The notes under the pieces are model-generated. The model did not search any database. It saw nothing but the letters and a program-made list of their open reading frames with translations, and had not been told where the DNA came from. Of a stretch of 64,000 bases of DNA, positions 45,201 through 57,793 are shown piece after piece. Position 1 is the stretch's first letter. The number at the start of each line of letters is the position of its first letter. Source of the stretch: Nymphaea colorata (Eukaryota > Streptophyta > Magnoliopsida > Nymphaeales > Nymphaeaceae); NCBI RefSeq assembly GCF_008831285.2, contig NC_045148.1, positions 12,258,183 to 12,322,182 on the forward strand, read 5' to 3'. The translations under genes were made by a program, and so were the position numbers.

Positions 45201-46448
45201 CTAAATGGCGTTCTTAATGAAGACGTATACATTACCCAACCAGAAGGGTTTAAAGATCCACGCTTCCCGTCTCATGTTTGCAAACTCAACAAAGCGTTGT
45301 ATGGATTAAAGCAGGCTCCTCGAGCATGGTATCAATGCCTAAGCACTTTTCTCAACAACATTGGTTTTCAGGTATCCCAATCAGACGCGTCTCTATTTAT
45401 TTTCCACCAAGGGTGTGAAAAGATATATATCTTAGTTTATGTTGATGACGTTATTATCACTGGATCATCCGATGCTCTCATAGATCAGACTCTCGCCAAA
45501 CTTCGAGCATCTTTTTCAGTCAAAGACTTGGGAAATTTATCATATTTTCTTGGCATAGAGGTGACCAGGCAGCCCGACTGTTTGATTCTTCGGCAAGGAG
45601 CCTACCTTAGCAATATATTACAGAAAGCTCACATGACCAACGCGAAGCCGGTCCAAACCCCTATGTCTACCGGCCATGTTTCAGGGTCTAGCGCTCCGTT
45701 CTCAGATCCTACTCTCTATCAGAGCGTGGTGGGAGCATTACAATATCTCACCCTCACACGTCCGGATGTGGCATTTGCAGTAAATCGAGCATGTCAATAC
45801 ATGCATCAACCCTTAGAATGCCACTGGAGGCTCATCAAGTGCATTCTCAGATATTTACAGGGCACAAGCCAGCTTGGACTACGCATTCAAAAATTAAATA
45901 ATCTTCACTTAAGCGCATTTGCTGATGCCGATTGGGCTGGAAGTACTGAAGACAGGAAATCAACAGGAGGGTGTGTAACATTCTTGGGTAATAATCTTAT
46001 TTCTTGGGCATCTAAGAAGCAACGAACCGTGGCTCGTTCAAGTACAAAAGCTGAATATAAATCTCTCGCATGTGTTGCTGCAGAACTCTTATGGCTGAAA
46101 GCTCTACTAATTGAGTTGGGCATATCATGCACTGGAACTCCAATACTGTGGTGCGACAATATAGGTGCATTATACTTAGCAGCAAACCCTGTTTTTCATG
46201 ATCGGACAAAGCACATTGAAGTTGATTTCCATTTTGTGCGAGATCATGTAACAAAGGGACATATCTTAATCAACTTTATTAGATCACCCGAGCAAGTAGC
46301 AGATGGATTGACCGAACCTCTTGGATATGCAAAATTCAAAGAATTTAGAGACAAGCTGAGCATTGTCCCTGCCACGCTCAGCTTGAGGGGGTGTGTAAAA
46401 GGTCCTCCTCGTTGTCAAGGAGAAATCAGTGGAAATCAAATCCACTAA
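42202..46448 (+). pseudogene. copia copy D gag-pol, interrupted by stops
   Basis: Gag starts at ATG 42202 (MASSSSIASLVSVKLNRDNY). Then a Gly/Arg-rich stretch (about 42880-42930), zinc knuckle CQYCGRKGHTAKTC (about 43053-43095), protease written PNTGATNNI with Asn in place of the catalytic Asp (about 43165), WHRHLGHANRNIV, integrase (MDVWGSAPVESKDG; VDNYSRFTWLFPLK; QSDNGGEF) to a TAA at 44041-44043. It resumes with EQNGIVERKNRHV and IGYGSRYKGYVCLDP, and has TAG at 44419-44421, a frameshift near 44905 and TGA at 45060-45062. RT (QLDFDNAFLNG; LVYVDDVIITG) and RNase H (ADADWAGSTEDRKST; RTKHIEVDFHFV) then run open to 46448. Only a few point lesions separate it from an intact element. Confidence 0.93.
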
Positions 46449-46784
46449 CCTTGGCAATGTAAAAGATCTTCCTTGAGGAATAGTGGAAATCAAATCCACT
46501 AAACTTAGCAAGGAGAAAACGTCATTGGAGGAGCAACCCAACTAAGGAAAGAAAAGTTTGAATTCAAACTTTTCTTTCCCCTTCCTCTCAATCGTTATGG
46601 TGTATTTCCTTACAGGTTGTAATTATCTCATATTTCTTGAAGTGTTGTATTCTTTCCATACCTTGTAACGTGCTACACACTATATAAGGAGAAGATATCC
46701 CTTGCATAACAACGCAAGAGAGTTAGCCATTCTTTGTGTCGTCTCTCTCTCTCTCTTTCTCTCTCACTGTTCCTCTTTCTTTCA
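46394..46784 (+). repeat. 3' LTR of copia copy D
   Basis: 391 bp, TGTAAAAGG...CTTTCA, after the purine tract agcttgaggggg. It holds an internal imperfect duplication near its start and a CT-rich end (46741-46780). A TATATAAGG motif near 46682 is a candidate promoter box. Confidence 0.92.
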
Positions 46785-46789
46785 TAGTG
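46785..46789. repeat. target-site duplication TAGTG (right) of copia copy D
   Basis: Identical to 41631-41635. Confidence 0.9.
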
Positions 46790-48212
46790 ATGATTTTATA
46801 AACAACATTACATAATGAAATAGGATGAAAATCTTTTATGTTAAACGCACTCTGCAATTTGGAAATTAAAAGAAGATAAATTCTCTTTACTGACTTACAA
46901 GTTTGCTAGTAATAAAGAACTTAATCACCGCGAGAGTCACATCCCCACCCACTATCTTCCAATATAATTTAAAAAAACTACTCCAAAACCATATGGTCCT
47001 GGCATTTAGTTTACATACCAAACAATGTTTTCACGATTTCATCATCATCTAGGACCTTCTTAAGATCATCATTCTCCTTAGCAAGAACAAAAGGATCCTC
47101 ATGTAAATCAGTGAAGAAGTCATGTTCGCCACCACCATCATCACCAAAGAAGTTTTTGAAAAAGTTTGTGCAAGCCTTTGAACCTTGTAGCTTATGACCA
47201 TAAATGCAAATAGAAGCAATTATCCTCCTCCCCTGTTTATTTTATCACCTTTAGAAAGCTAATTAATGCTAGATTTTTTGCCTCCAGAAGATTTCTTCCT
47301 CTTTTAGAGTTCAACTTAATTCATCTCTAAGCAGCCACTCATAATGAGTATCAAAACTACCACCATTTACGAATCTATGATTTCTGTCCAATTTATTTTT
47401 TAGAAAGAGAATCTTCTGAGTGATATCTCCAAAGCAATTTCGAATTTTGGTTCCAGTAGCTCAAATTTCTTCTAGTAACTTGTAATGTTAGCAATAAGTG
47501 AACCTTAATAACAAGTGAATCATGGGACAGCCCACCTTGCATTAATTTCCAACTATTAATAACAATTTGTAGACATTCTGACCTCTCCATCTAACAACTA
47601 AACATTTTGAAAGATTTCTTACCCTAAGTCGGCTGATCTCCCTCTCTAATGTACAATACTTAAGCACTATGATCGGAAACTGTCCTCGCTAAAGTCTTCA
47701 GCGAAAATAAAACTACAGTTATTCCACCAAAAGAGACTGACCATGCTAAATCAAGGCGATAAAGAACATTATCTGCATCTCTTCTATTGTTGACCAAGAG
47801 TATTTGGTATAAGGGTCCTAAATGATAGTGAGATTGCAGTCAAAAACAAGTGTTGAAATCTGAACAACTTCCCCAACTTTATTGTCAACCAATTTTATCC
47901 AAATGGCATCTTAAGGCATTCAAATCACCTATAACAGTGGAAGGAAGCTGAGAGTTTATAAGTAAGTTTTTTGCATAAGTTGAAACTTGCACGTTTGGGC
48001 AACATGTTTGGAGGAAGCTAAACACCAAACACTGTAAAATAACAAGTTGGTTCTTCAAAGTGCAAGAAGCCTAAAATCCAATATCTATGAAAATGAATTT
48101 CTGTTATATTTATGGATTAGAAACAACCTTGTAATGGTGAAGCTTAGTAGCCCAGCTCTCAAATTTAGTTTGATCCATCATTGAATCATAAACAAAACAC
48201 AAATCAAGACTA

Positions 48213-48452
48213 ATGTCTTGCAAAACAACTATACAATCCGTGCAAGCTGACCTTCTTACAAGGCCCCTTATATTCCATGCAAAGATTATCATAGGGATTA
48301 GAAAATTAGTTTGGACTTTGATCTTCAAAATGATGTCTTGCAAAACAACTATACAATTCGTGCAAGCTGACCTTCTTACAAGGCCCCTTATATTCCATGC
48401 AAAGATTATCATAGGGATTAGAAAATTAGTTTGGACTTTGATCTTCAAAAAT
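48213..48452. repeat. 120-bp tandem duplication in the LINE
   Basis: 'atgtcttgcaaaacaactat' at 48213 recurs at 48333 and the two units are almost identical (ccgtg/tcgtg, cttcaaaatg/cttcaaaaatg). The frame stays open through both copies, so IPMIIFAWNIRGLVRRSACT appears twice. Confidence 0.95.
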
Positions 48453-48530
48453 GGTGTCGTGGGGGTCCAAGTTCCCTTTAAGTTCTGCTTTAACCCTCTC
48501 CGTCGTATGGCTTGGAGGGAGACAACCATC

Positions 48531-50100
48531 TTCTACATTATCAATATTTCTGCTTTTACCATTTGAAAAAACAACAAGAAGAGAAAGACTCTTGGTAGAA
48601 CTTTAAGAGGTCAAGAGTTTTTGTCTCTTGGAAATTGAACTAATTAAGCCATTAGATTTACTCCCCCTCTTTGTCGCAGATGGAGAAAAATTAGGCCCTA
48701 ACCGATCTTTAGGAGAGTTAATGCTATTTACTTTTCCCATATGTGGGCCTTCACCTCATCCACTTGGGAAAAGGGTGGAACGAAGCCAGTTGGGCCATCC
48801 TTTTCTTCTTGTAGATGAGCATTAATTTTGGTAACATTTACCATAGGCAATGCAATAAATAAGAATTTAAGTGTCGAAGAATTTGTAACAGGAGTACCTG
48901 GGAAGGACTCTTCTATCGGCCGTGTGGTGTTTTCTTCCCTGCAAGCGTCTTGCATCAAGTTCTCAGAAAGCCCTTGCTGATACAGAAGAAGTTGCCCATT
49001 ACAATTAGTGGGGTTGGTCTAGTGGGCGTCAGACTAAGCATCATCAGTCTGCATACTCTTCCACTTCCTGCCCTTGTGTATGCAAAAGAACTTTGAAACA
49101 GTGGTTGTGTTTGTTATTTTCAGATTTTCTACTAGCAGTAGTCGTTCCTTTTCCATAACCTTCCTTGCCCTGAGACTCCCTCTGCTTCTTTCCATCCGTG
49201 CCTCTAGGAAACCTTCTAGAAATCTTCACCGAAGACCATCCACGTTCAGACTTTTCCATTTTCTTTTGTGATGGAGCCGCTTCAACAGCTACCCTAAAGT
49301 TCTTAGTAAGATTTCTAATTTTAAGTTTAGTGCTGAACTTTATGGAGGATTCATAGACAATCTCCTAGATGAGAGGCGTTTTCTCCCCACAACAGTAAAG
49401 TCACCTCTGGTTATGGGGCAGATCTTAAAGGCACTTCAGCAATTTTTCTTACAAAGCTGATTTGGAGCTTCAGACAGCTTTACTCATCTTCGGGAAGAAA
49501 AGATACTCCCAACGTTGCAGCTATAAACTTATAAATGTTTTTTATTCCATAATAATAGTGGCAGGCTAGGTAATCGAATCCAAACTGGGACTTGAAGGCT
49601 AGATCTACAGGGAATCCTCTGGTTTCCAAGAAGCGGGAACCAGAACCCTACCGCCCGATCTCCATTGACCTCTTGTGATATATTTCACCTCCTCTTCACT
49701 ATCAACACGAACCGTAAAAAAGCCTTTACCCAGAAAAGAAAACATGAGGGTTTTTAACTTCTGTCCACAACCTTTTCAAGCCATTGTCAATGTACGTGTA
49801 TTCCATACTTCTCCTTTGGGAGCCTCCAATAAAACAACATATTGCAATCCATCAGAAAGGCTCCTCCAATCTTTTGATGGTTTGCTCAAGGACGATAATC
49901 CAAGGTTTTCCTTCAATGTCTCAAATTTCCTTTGGCAATAACTCGTCCTCTGTAGACTTAGGCGAGCCAATGAGCATTTGCGCCCAGGATCGATGAGAGG
50001 GTGGCTTGCCCAGTAGATGCCATTCGTCCGCCGGAAGGGAGAGTTTACTGTTCTGGCAACAAACATTCTGGTTGCAAAGAGGATTCTGGAAGCATTCTAT
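48531..50100 (-). pseudogene. L1-like LINE ORF1 relic (DUF4283 region)
   Basis: On the - strand near 49720-49620 it reads FFTVRVDSEEEVKYITRGQW then RVLVPASWKPEDSL, the DUF4283 region of plant LINE ORF1. Upstream, frames at 50066-49776 (SLARLSLQRT; LSKPSKDWRSLSDGLQYVVL) and downstream at 49259-49044 (a basic stretch) are in keeping with an ORF1 broken by indels. The 5' end of the LINE is placed near 50100 but is not defined. Confidence 0.65.
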
Positions 50101-52098
50101 TCTCTCTCATTGAGCTGTAATAAGAAAATGATACATGGAACTATTGAATTGAATTATTTCTCTACAGGCTTTCGATGCAAATCGAGGAGCAAGGCCTCCT
50201 CCCTCCCCTCTCTCTAATTGATAAGGTACACTCGCTCTCTCTCTCTCTCCCCCTCTCCCTCTCTGTTACCATTAAAAAAAAATTATCATCGAGTCATGCA
50301 TTGTCATATCATGAGCTATTAAGCTGATATGAGATTCACTATGGTTTTGATTTGGTTGTAATGTTTCGTGCATTTCTGTTCGATCTGAGTCACAATGGAT
50401 CTGATGTTCTCCTATAGTTTGTACTTCTAGCTTATTTGCAGGTTGACAGTAGCCATATGGTGACCAACTACTACTGCCTTTTTCAAAAGAAGATGGATTC
50501 ACTAGCAAAGATGGATTCACTAGCAAGAAAGTTAAAGATGCAGTTCTTTTATTGAGGTACGTGGTGGCATAATGAGAAGATTTCTATATTTTGGAACTTG
50601 TTTCGAGTTATAGGCAAGTCATTACAGCTGTTTTATTATTTATGCAGTCAATTAGATTTTCATAGGTCTGAACTTCTGATGCAGTGTGAATCAATTACGT
50701 TGCATTTGTATTTGTCTTCATATATCCTGAAAACATTTTTGTCTGCAAAAATCTTCATGTAGCTTGGTTCTTTTGAAATAGGTAATTACTGTTTACTGTA
50801 TAGTTAATATTTGAAAAAATAGTAGATTATGAGTATAATGTGAAAGTCTTTTACAAAATCATATTTGATGTTTTTTTATCCTTCAAGCCTATTTTACTTT
50901 GTTAAATGTGTATTATTATCTCGTAGTGTTTCATCATGTGACTTGCTCGTTACATAATTATTGATGGCTTGCTTATTAGAGGAGAATGCTACCCTCCCTG
51001 CCTATCTACTATTGGCCATCAAACCTGGAGCAGGCTCATGGTGGAGCATCAATCTCCTTCCTTTAAGGTTTGTGCTCTTTTGCTTGTAAAGTTTGATCAT
51101 TAGTTGCAATTTTTGTCTACAAATTCTGTTTTTAGCTTACCATGTCTCCAACTTTGAGTGCAATAATGCTTGGCATGATATTGTCAATTGTTGGTTTAAC
51201 TGTTCAAGTAGCCAATTGAAATACAGCTGGTCCGTCAGGAGATGTCAATTTTCAAAGCTGATCAATAAAATGGTAGTCAATTTTCATGATTACTGTATAA
51301 AATACTCCTTTACCTTATGGTGCCAGTATGCATAGGCCGATCAACGAAATGCTAGCCAATCAGCATACAAAGTACTTTTATGATTTTTGTCTTTTATGAT
51401 TTTTGTAGCAAGGTACGAAACTGGGTTCAATGTTTTGTTGTCATCTAATTCGTTAATGGTTCTCTTTTACAATCCTTCACTTTTCATCTATAACGGAGTA
51501 TTTTATACTGTTCTCATGTGACATCAAGCATAAACGCATTTCTGCAATTTGCAGTGAAGAGGAATGCAATGGGAATCTAGGGTTTCAAGGACTGTGGCTA
51601 AGTAAAGCTGGTTGTCCTTGTATCCGAAGAAAGTGTATCTTTTGTTATTGATTAACAATTGATGAAAATGCACTTCACTCTGGTTTTATATAGGCTAGAT
51701 TAGTTGAACATATTGATTGCTAACTGTGAGGCCATGCCGTCATGATTGTATTTCTATATTTAATCATTTATCATTTAAGTGCTTGGCCTTCCCATGGTAA
51801 TATTGGGCAGTAAGTTTTGTTTATTGGTAGTTTACTGATTATTGAAAGAAGTTGGTGTTAATGGACTTATCTGTGTTGTTTTTGGTTCAAAAGCATTTCT
51901 AGTGCCATGACAATGAGGAGCACCATCTGTGGTTGAGGGAGCATAATGTTGGACCTGAGGTACTTGCCAGTAATGTTGAACCTGAAGGGAGTGTCTGCAT
52001 TGTTAGTTGCACACAATCATCTTTTCATCATGAAAGTAGAAATGGAGACTATTTACTTGATTGACACACTTGGCAAAAGGCTACACGAAGGCTGCAAC
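50101..52098. other. no recognised gene
   Basis: A CT-rich run at 50225-50265, a 17-bp direct repeat (gatggattcactagcaa, 50490-50525) and several splice-like borders (for example tttgcag near 50440, cctttaag|gtttgtg near 51069) occur, but no conserved protein could be read. Confidence 0.5.
52091..52098. repeat. 8-bp target-site duplication GCTGCAAC (left)
   Basis: Identical to 52326-52333. Confidence 0.88.
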
Positions 52099-52325
52099 CT
52101 ACGTGACATGGATACGTGGGTTTAGCCCACGTGCCCACTCCGGCACGTGGATACGGATGGGGACACGCCAAAAAATGAACTATTAATTTAATATTTTTTT
52201 TATTTTATTATTTTTAAAAATATAAAATTTGTCGTATCTGCGTATCCAAAATTTTCAAAATTGCTGTGTTCGTAATTGTATCGTTGTACCCGCACCTGTA
52301 TTGTACCCACACCCATGTGAAATAG
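52099..52325. mobile_element. hAT-type MITE, 227 bp (CTATGTCACATGGGT family)
   Basis: It starts CTACGTGACATGGATACG and ends CACACCCATGTGAAATAG, inverted ends, between perfect 8-bp duplications GCTGCAAC. The subterminal parts carry repeated cacgtg/gtacccgcacc motifs and the middle is AT-rich. No coding capacity. The same terminal family occurs at 3183, 8616 and 61453. Confidence 0.85.
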
Positions 52326-52333
52326 GCTGCAAC
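52326..52333. repeat. 8-bp target-site duplication GCTGCAAC (right)
   Basis: Identical to 52091-52098. Confidence 0.88.
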
Positions 52334-52653
52334 CAAGCTTCATGCTACACAATAGTCCATGGATTGCAGCTAGGAAATTCTAATAGAAAGATACACGAGT
52401 GACAGCGCCTTAGACCAAGGCAAGACAGAAAAAGATGTAGCTTTAGTTAGGGAGGTCATAAGCCAAAGAAGGTCTTCATGCATCACATCACTAACAAATT
52501 GGCTTGCTCATTCCAGAAATAGTGGCAAATTGTGGTCTATTCTCTCAACGGTAACATGATTTTCTGGATAAGTCTGCTTGTCTGAGAACCTCTCCATGTG
52601 AGTTTCATTTCTAGTAAATGTTTGATGTCTCAATGAAATATAAAGATTTTCAT

Positions 52654-52655
<2 letters not shown>

Positions 52656-52699
<44 letters not shown>
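52656..52699. repeat. (TA)n microsatellite
   Basis: About 22 units. Confidence 0.95.
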
Positions 52700-52702
<3 letters not shown>

Positions 52703-52711
52703 GTACAAAGT

Positions 52712-52955
52712 AATAGGAATGGCTGGGGCAACCTGTTTCTATTTCTAAAAGTGATTGGATGAGGCATCTAGGAGCAATCGGGGTGACGGTTCTAGAATGT
52801 CTACACTAGGAACAGTTGTGATCATTCCTAAAAATAATTAGGAACAGCAGTTTTACAAACGGCTTAGGAATGGTCATTCGACTGCTCCCAACTACTTTTA
52901 GGAACGTCTGCCTGCACTTTAGGAACGGTTTCTGACCATTCATAAATGTTATTTG
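52712..52955. repeat. cluster of 'aggaacggt / ttcctaaa' motifs
   Basis: Variants of taggaa(c/t)(g/a)gt and its complement occur in both orientations, for example near 52805, 52832, 52868, 52900 and 52920. Such clusters are found in subterminal regions of CACTA-type transposons. Neither element ends nor a target duplication were found, so the class is a guess. Confidence 0.35.
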
Positions 52956-55900
52956 TTGTTGTGAAGATGCAACTTTGACCACTTAACATCAAGATAATTA
53001 TTAAAACCATGAAGCGATAACCAAAAACATTAAATAGCTGTTGAGTTTGACTGCAATTAGAAGAAGTATAGAAAAAATTGGAGCTAGATGCAGCCTACAC
53101 ATTGTGCCTGGCTAAAAACCCCAAAACCCCCTAAACCTTATGGCCTAACCACTACTTCGTTAACGAAACATGAACAGAACCATTCACTTAATTGAAGATG
53201 GAAATATGTATACCTAAAAGAAAATATGCATCAATGCCGCTTGTTGCAGCCAGCAGCCCACCACTAAAGAAATATCACAATAGGCACAAACTTTTACAGC
53301 ACAATCACTAAGGAATTAACAAAATGTGAACCAAAACTACCTAATCGACACTAGTGCACACTGAATATCAATCGACACGTTGTAAATGAAGGAAATTAAA
53401 GAGGAGCGACAAAAAAAATGGCTGCCACCAGACAGCTAGGGAGCTGCTGTTGAGCTCCTACACCTAATTTCTGCTCTTAACACCCTACTACAATGAAAAT
53501 GCAACAATACACTCACAAAACAATGGTTGCACACACATTTTTATGTTGATATAACAAAAAGTAATAGAAAATCTGCTAGAAAATGAAATTAATATGTTGG
53601 AAAACAATACTAACCAAACGACTATACCGTAGAAGATGCTCAAAATCAAGCAAACCCTACTCTAAAAAACGTCTTACCTGAACGTACGTAAGCCCAGCAA
53701 TTAAATCAACGATGCACACACTATTTAGACAAACTAACACTCGGATTTGATAGCAACTCTCCTCAAAACAGCAATGCATGGATGTAAAACTTGGAAATTC
53801 TATACTTAGATGTGGAAAAAGCATGAAAACGGGCTAATACATGACCTACAAGGATGAAAAACATAAAAACTAACCTAGAAATGGGTGGGGTCCTACGTGA
53901 ATCCTGGTTTTGAGTGAACCATGGGTGGCCTAGAATCCTCTTTGAATCTCCTATTCTCCTCTTTGTGTGGGTTCAAAGGCATGGGGACACGAAAGAGCTG
54001 CGTCACAAGTCAGACAATTGGCCGGCATCAAGTGGCATACCCTAGGGCTGCCAAAAAATCCTCCTCTGCATTAAGCATCACCAAGGAAGAACTGAAGAAG
54101 TCGAGATCCTCTTCTCCAACAAGAGCTAGGGTTTCTGTCTAGCTCAAAATTTTTCATACAAACTCCAACAAAAAATCTGGCTCTCAAAAGGCCTATTCAT
54201 TAACACTCATCTTTTCAAAGTATCTTAAATGATTTACTTTTTCACTAAAGAACCCATTCAAATTCTGTTAAAAATAAATGACACGTTGATAAAAATGCGA
54301 ACCCAAATAAAAAGTATGTGCTAAGAATAAAGGGCTTAGGTTCGACCAAAAGTATGGGTTAATAAAAAAAATTATTTTACTCTTGATAACAGAATTTCAC
54401 TACTTTGCACATAATTTCTCTGTTTTAGCTTTGATTTGGATAGTACGACTCTTCTGAAGCCTATACAACACAAAACCTGAAGATCGTTAAGTCATATCAA
54501 AATTGCATGAAATAGTATTAAAAATTAATAAGAGCAATGGCATCAGATTCCGGTGACCAAGAAGAACTACGGGAAATCAAAAATCAGAAAGGGAAAAAAC
54601 GAAACAGAGCTTGAGTGAAAGACTCAAAATGCTCACCTGTGCAGGTCCCAGTCACTAGACATGAAATGTCTCTTGCGTTGAACAAAGAGGAACGACGCTG
54701 TCTCCAGCATTGGATGTCCCCTCGGCAGCTCACGCACGAGTGATGGAGCATCAAGTGCCAAAAGTGAGGAAAAAAGGGTTTCTGCCATCCAAGAAAGGGG
54801 GGAGCTAGCGGGGAGAAAGAAGGAAGGGGGGCTTCGGTCAGACGGCGTCTCGCTGGCAATACTGACCTGATGGGCGCAAGAGCATGCGGGAGAGAGAAAG
54901 AGACTTATGGGAGGCCCCAATCGAGCGCCTCACCGAAGTAACCTAATGAAGCGAGTTGCCATTCGGAGGCCGGATGAGATTTGCAGGTCAGGCAGAAGAG
55001 CAGTCGTCAAAGCGAGAGGGAGAGAAGAGAAAAAGAGAGACAACATGGTAGCCCCTATCGAGAAAGAGATGAGAAAGCCGTCCAATTTTTGGTAAATAGA
55101 CAGCGAGCATACAGAAACACTGTTTATATATACATATATATTGATCGGGCAACAGGTAAACCAAGCCCAGCCTATCGTAAACCTAGTACCTAATTACCTG
55201 TCTTATATTTGGCCTGATGAATATCCTTAGTTCCACTTTTCCTGTTTTGCGTCCCATTGGGGATTTATACTTTTGTTGCAAACCTTAAACATATCATGAA
55301 CCAACTTTAAAAAAAGAATGGATATTAAATCTAAGATAATTATTTGGAATTCAATATGAAACTTGATTGAAATCTACGTCTAATCCATTTTTAAATATGA
55401 AACTTTTAACTTTACATACAGAATCCAAATAAGGTCCATTGGCGTCCCAGGTGTCAACTCATCTCGTCATGATCTTCACCGTTTGGCTGCCCTGATCTTC
55501 ACCGTTTGGCTGCCCTTTTTTTTTGCTGGCATCCAGTTGCGGGCCAAAAATTTTAAAAATATAATGCATGTTTACAGACGAATTTTTAAAAATAATAATA
55601 CTAATAATAAAGGAGGGCACGTGCCCCCCAACCCTAGCTAGGACACTGCTGGCATTGGAGGATTTTAGAGCTCAAAATCTGCACAAGTGGTTCAATTGAT
55701 TGGTGGAAATTAATGCAGGGGCTCCTGCGGTGGCATAGACGATGGGACGATGCATGGATTTGGGGTCCAACTTTCAAGTGCCTCATGCTTCCTATTGTCC
55801 AGGAGACCGTACCGGTTCTTCCACATGCCTAAGTGAGAAAAACCGGTTTCCTTTTGGGAGGTGCTGGATTTTGAGCTCCCGTCCCTTACTGGTTCACCAA

Positions 55901-55986
55901 TTTTAAAGTGAAAAGAGGTTTAAAAACGAAATCATGAGAGAGAGAGAAAAAAGAGTACAAAAATGAAGAACCAATTTCTTTTTGGG

Positions 55987-56043
<57 letters not shown>

Positions 56044-57075
56044 CACTTGACAAGTAACATGGGAGCATTGCCCACAGTATTATTTCATGGTATTACTAGA
56101 CAAAATTGAACAACTTCCTCATTTTTAGCATTAACTTATGGACAAAATTTTGCTCATGATCATACCTTAGCTTTTATAGACAAAATTCTGCTTTGTAAGA
56201 TGCGTCAGCTGGCGCACCAGCAAGCCAAAAAGTTTTGAATGGTGTGGAGTGTGGACACTAATTCAATATGTTTTATGCTTTTAGGGGCACCTATATGTAT
56301 ATCAAATTGTTAATGTAAAAGCAAATAGACTTTGTGAAGCTGGTGAAGGCAACTGCCCACACCAGTCACCATGTGGCTCCGCTACTGGGCTGGCAGATTT
56401 ATTAGGGCAAGGTATTGTCAATCCGACCACAAGTCTGCAAAAAAAAAAATCAGTTGATGGGGTTGCGAAAGGAAAAAACTGCGAAAGTACCAGGCTGTTT
56501 GCAATATTATAGGAAGGCTGGACTTAAACTATATGTAAGAACTAAAGGTGGAAACCAGATGAGAACATGAATGTACAGCATGGGTCTTTTTGTCACGTGG
56601 CCAGTCAGCTTCCTGTAGTGCCATCTTGATTCCCTTGTTCCCCTCCAATAAAAGACAATGTTCGAAGAATTGATCTCATGCAACTCTTCACCAGGAATGT
56701 CGAGGGTTCTGATCGTTCTCAACTACAGATGCCAGACCACTTTTCTTGATGAAAGAGAGAAGCTTTAAATTAGTTTAATTTTTTTTTTATTTAGACTTTT
56801 TTCCACCAACGAGACTTTCTTACGTTTTAACCACACTTGCAGGTGGGTGGTATCTCCTCCATCGGAGTAGGTCACCGCTGCAACACCGCCTCCTACTTAT
56901 ATGGGCATCTTTTTACCTGGTTGATCATATTTTTTGCTCAACATGGTCATACCAAAGGTGGAAAAACACCCTCTTAATTTGGTGAGGACAATCAGGAAAC
57001 AAGGCTCTCTACCTTAACAATTTAAAACCACTTGGATTTTTTATTTTAAAAAAGGTTTGTCCAGGTTGGAAAAAT
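52956..57075. other. intergenic, no recognised gene
   Basis: It contains a GA-rich stretch (54880-55080), a short 25-bp tandem duplication (gatcttcaccgtttggctgccc, 55470-55520), the TA tract at 55991 and 'aaaccctag'-type motifs near 54125 on the - strand that resemble plant 5' UTRs. No conserved protein could be read. Confidence 0.5.
55991..56042. repeat. (TA)n microsatellite
   Basis: About 26 units. Confidence 0.95.
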
Positions 57076-57285
57076 CACAGTTTCTGAGAGCATCTCAACA
57101 GTAAGAAAAAGGCGATACGGACGCTGTTCTGCATTCGCAAGTCCCTCCTGTATTTAGCGAGGTGTGTATGCACAGTAAATCACAGTTTCTGAGAGCATCT
57201 CAACAGTAAGAAAAAGGCGATACGGACGCTGTTCTGCATTCGCAAGTCCCTCCTGTATTTAGCGAGGTGTGTATGCACAGTAAAG
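57076..57285. repeat. 105-bp tandem duplication
   Basis: 'cacagtttctgagagcatct' at 57076 recurs at 57181 and the copies look identical through 'gtgtgtatgcacagtaaa'. It lies just beyond the 3' end of the epimerase gene. Confidence 0.95.
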
Positions 57286-57310
57286 AAATGAATCTCCTCT
57301 CCTATATGCT

Positions 57311-57316
57311 TTTATT
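57311..57316 (-). terminator. UXE: candidate polyadenylation signal of the epimerase gene
   Basis: AATAAA on the - strand, 233 nt after the stop codon. This is a plausible 3' UTR length. Confidence 0.45.
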
Positions 57317-57548
57317 TGACTTGGCTGTGATGAACATACAATAATGGACAAATGCCTGACCTGATCGCCTCTAATACATCAGACAAAATCTATCACATGC
57401 CTGTGACGCCTCAATTTCCACTCTGGTCACCGTATCCGGCTAGCTACAGCACCAATAATGGTGATGATCATGAAGAAAAAGATTAGGTGTCAACAAATGA
57501 GAAAGACTAAAATTCTCTGGCCGTTAAACCCCCCCACTGGTTGTTGCG

Positions 57549-57793
57549 TCAAGCATCCATTGCCATAACTCTTGAACCGTAGCCGTTTGGATGCAACTTC
57601 TGCCAGTTCCATGCTATTGTTAGGCTTTCCTGCAGATCAGTGTACTGAGCAGTCCAGTTTAGTTCCCTCCTGATCTTCAAAGGATCACTGTAAACTTCTG
57701 CATAATCACCAGGTCTGCGAGCTAGGTACTTAACATCAATATTGACACCCGTTGCTTTCTTGCATGCTTCTACAAATTCCTTGACAGATCTAC
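57549..57793 (-). CDS. UXE: UXE last exon
   Basis: After acceptor attcag: [63 protein letters not shown], ending ..MAMDA and TGA at 57549-57551. Confidence 0.95.

Larger units (their letters stand above)
41636..46784 (+). mobile_element. Ty1/copia copy D inserted in the LINE
   Basis: Flanked by TAGTG on both sides. The 3' LTR is full length (46394-46784, 391 bp). The 5' LTR keeps only its first 103 bp (41636-41738): the rest, with the primer-binding site, has been deleted and the leader follows at once. The shared 103 bp differ by a single base. Gag-pol is nearly collinear with three stops and one frameshift. Confidence 0.93.
46785..48530 (-). pseudogene. L1-like LINE ORF2 relic, endonuclease to RT start
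   Basis: On the - strand the endonuclease begins near 48410 with MIIFAWNIRGL, the usual 'WN(C/I)RGL' start of plant L1 ORF2. Degraded sequence with many stops follows, and near 46840-46790 HPISLCNVVYKIIT appears. This is the conserved 'RPISL(C/S)N..YKI..K' RT motif, which connects directly to KLMADRMK at 41635. A 120-bp duplication repeats the endonuclease start. Confidence 0.8.

Noticed and set aside
50272-51335. Possible short exons with tttgcag and gtacgtgg borders
   Set aside because: The translated pieces match no family and contain early stops. Splice-like words are expected by chance in this length.
53921-54142. 73-residue frame as a small gene
   Set aside because: No conserved features. 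The 'agctagggtttctgtctagc' context looks like an untranslated or intergenic sequence on the other strand.
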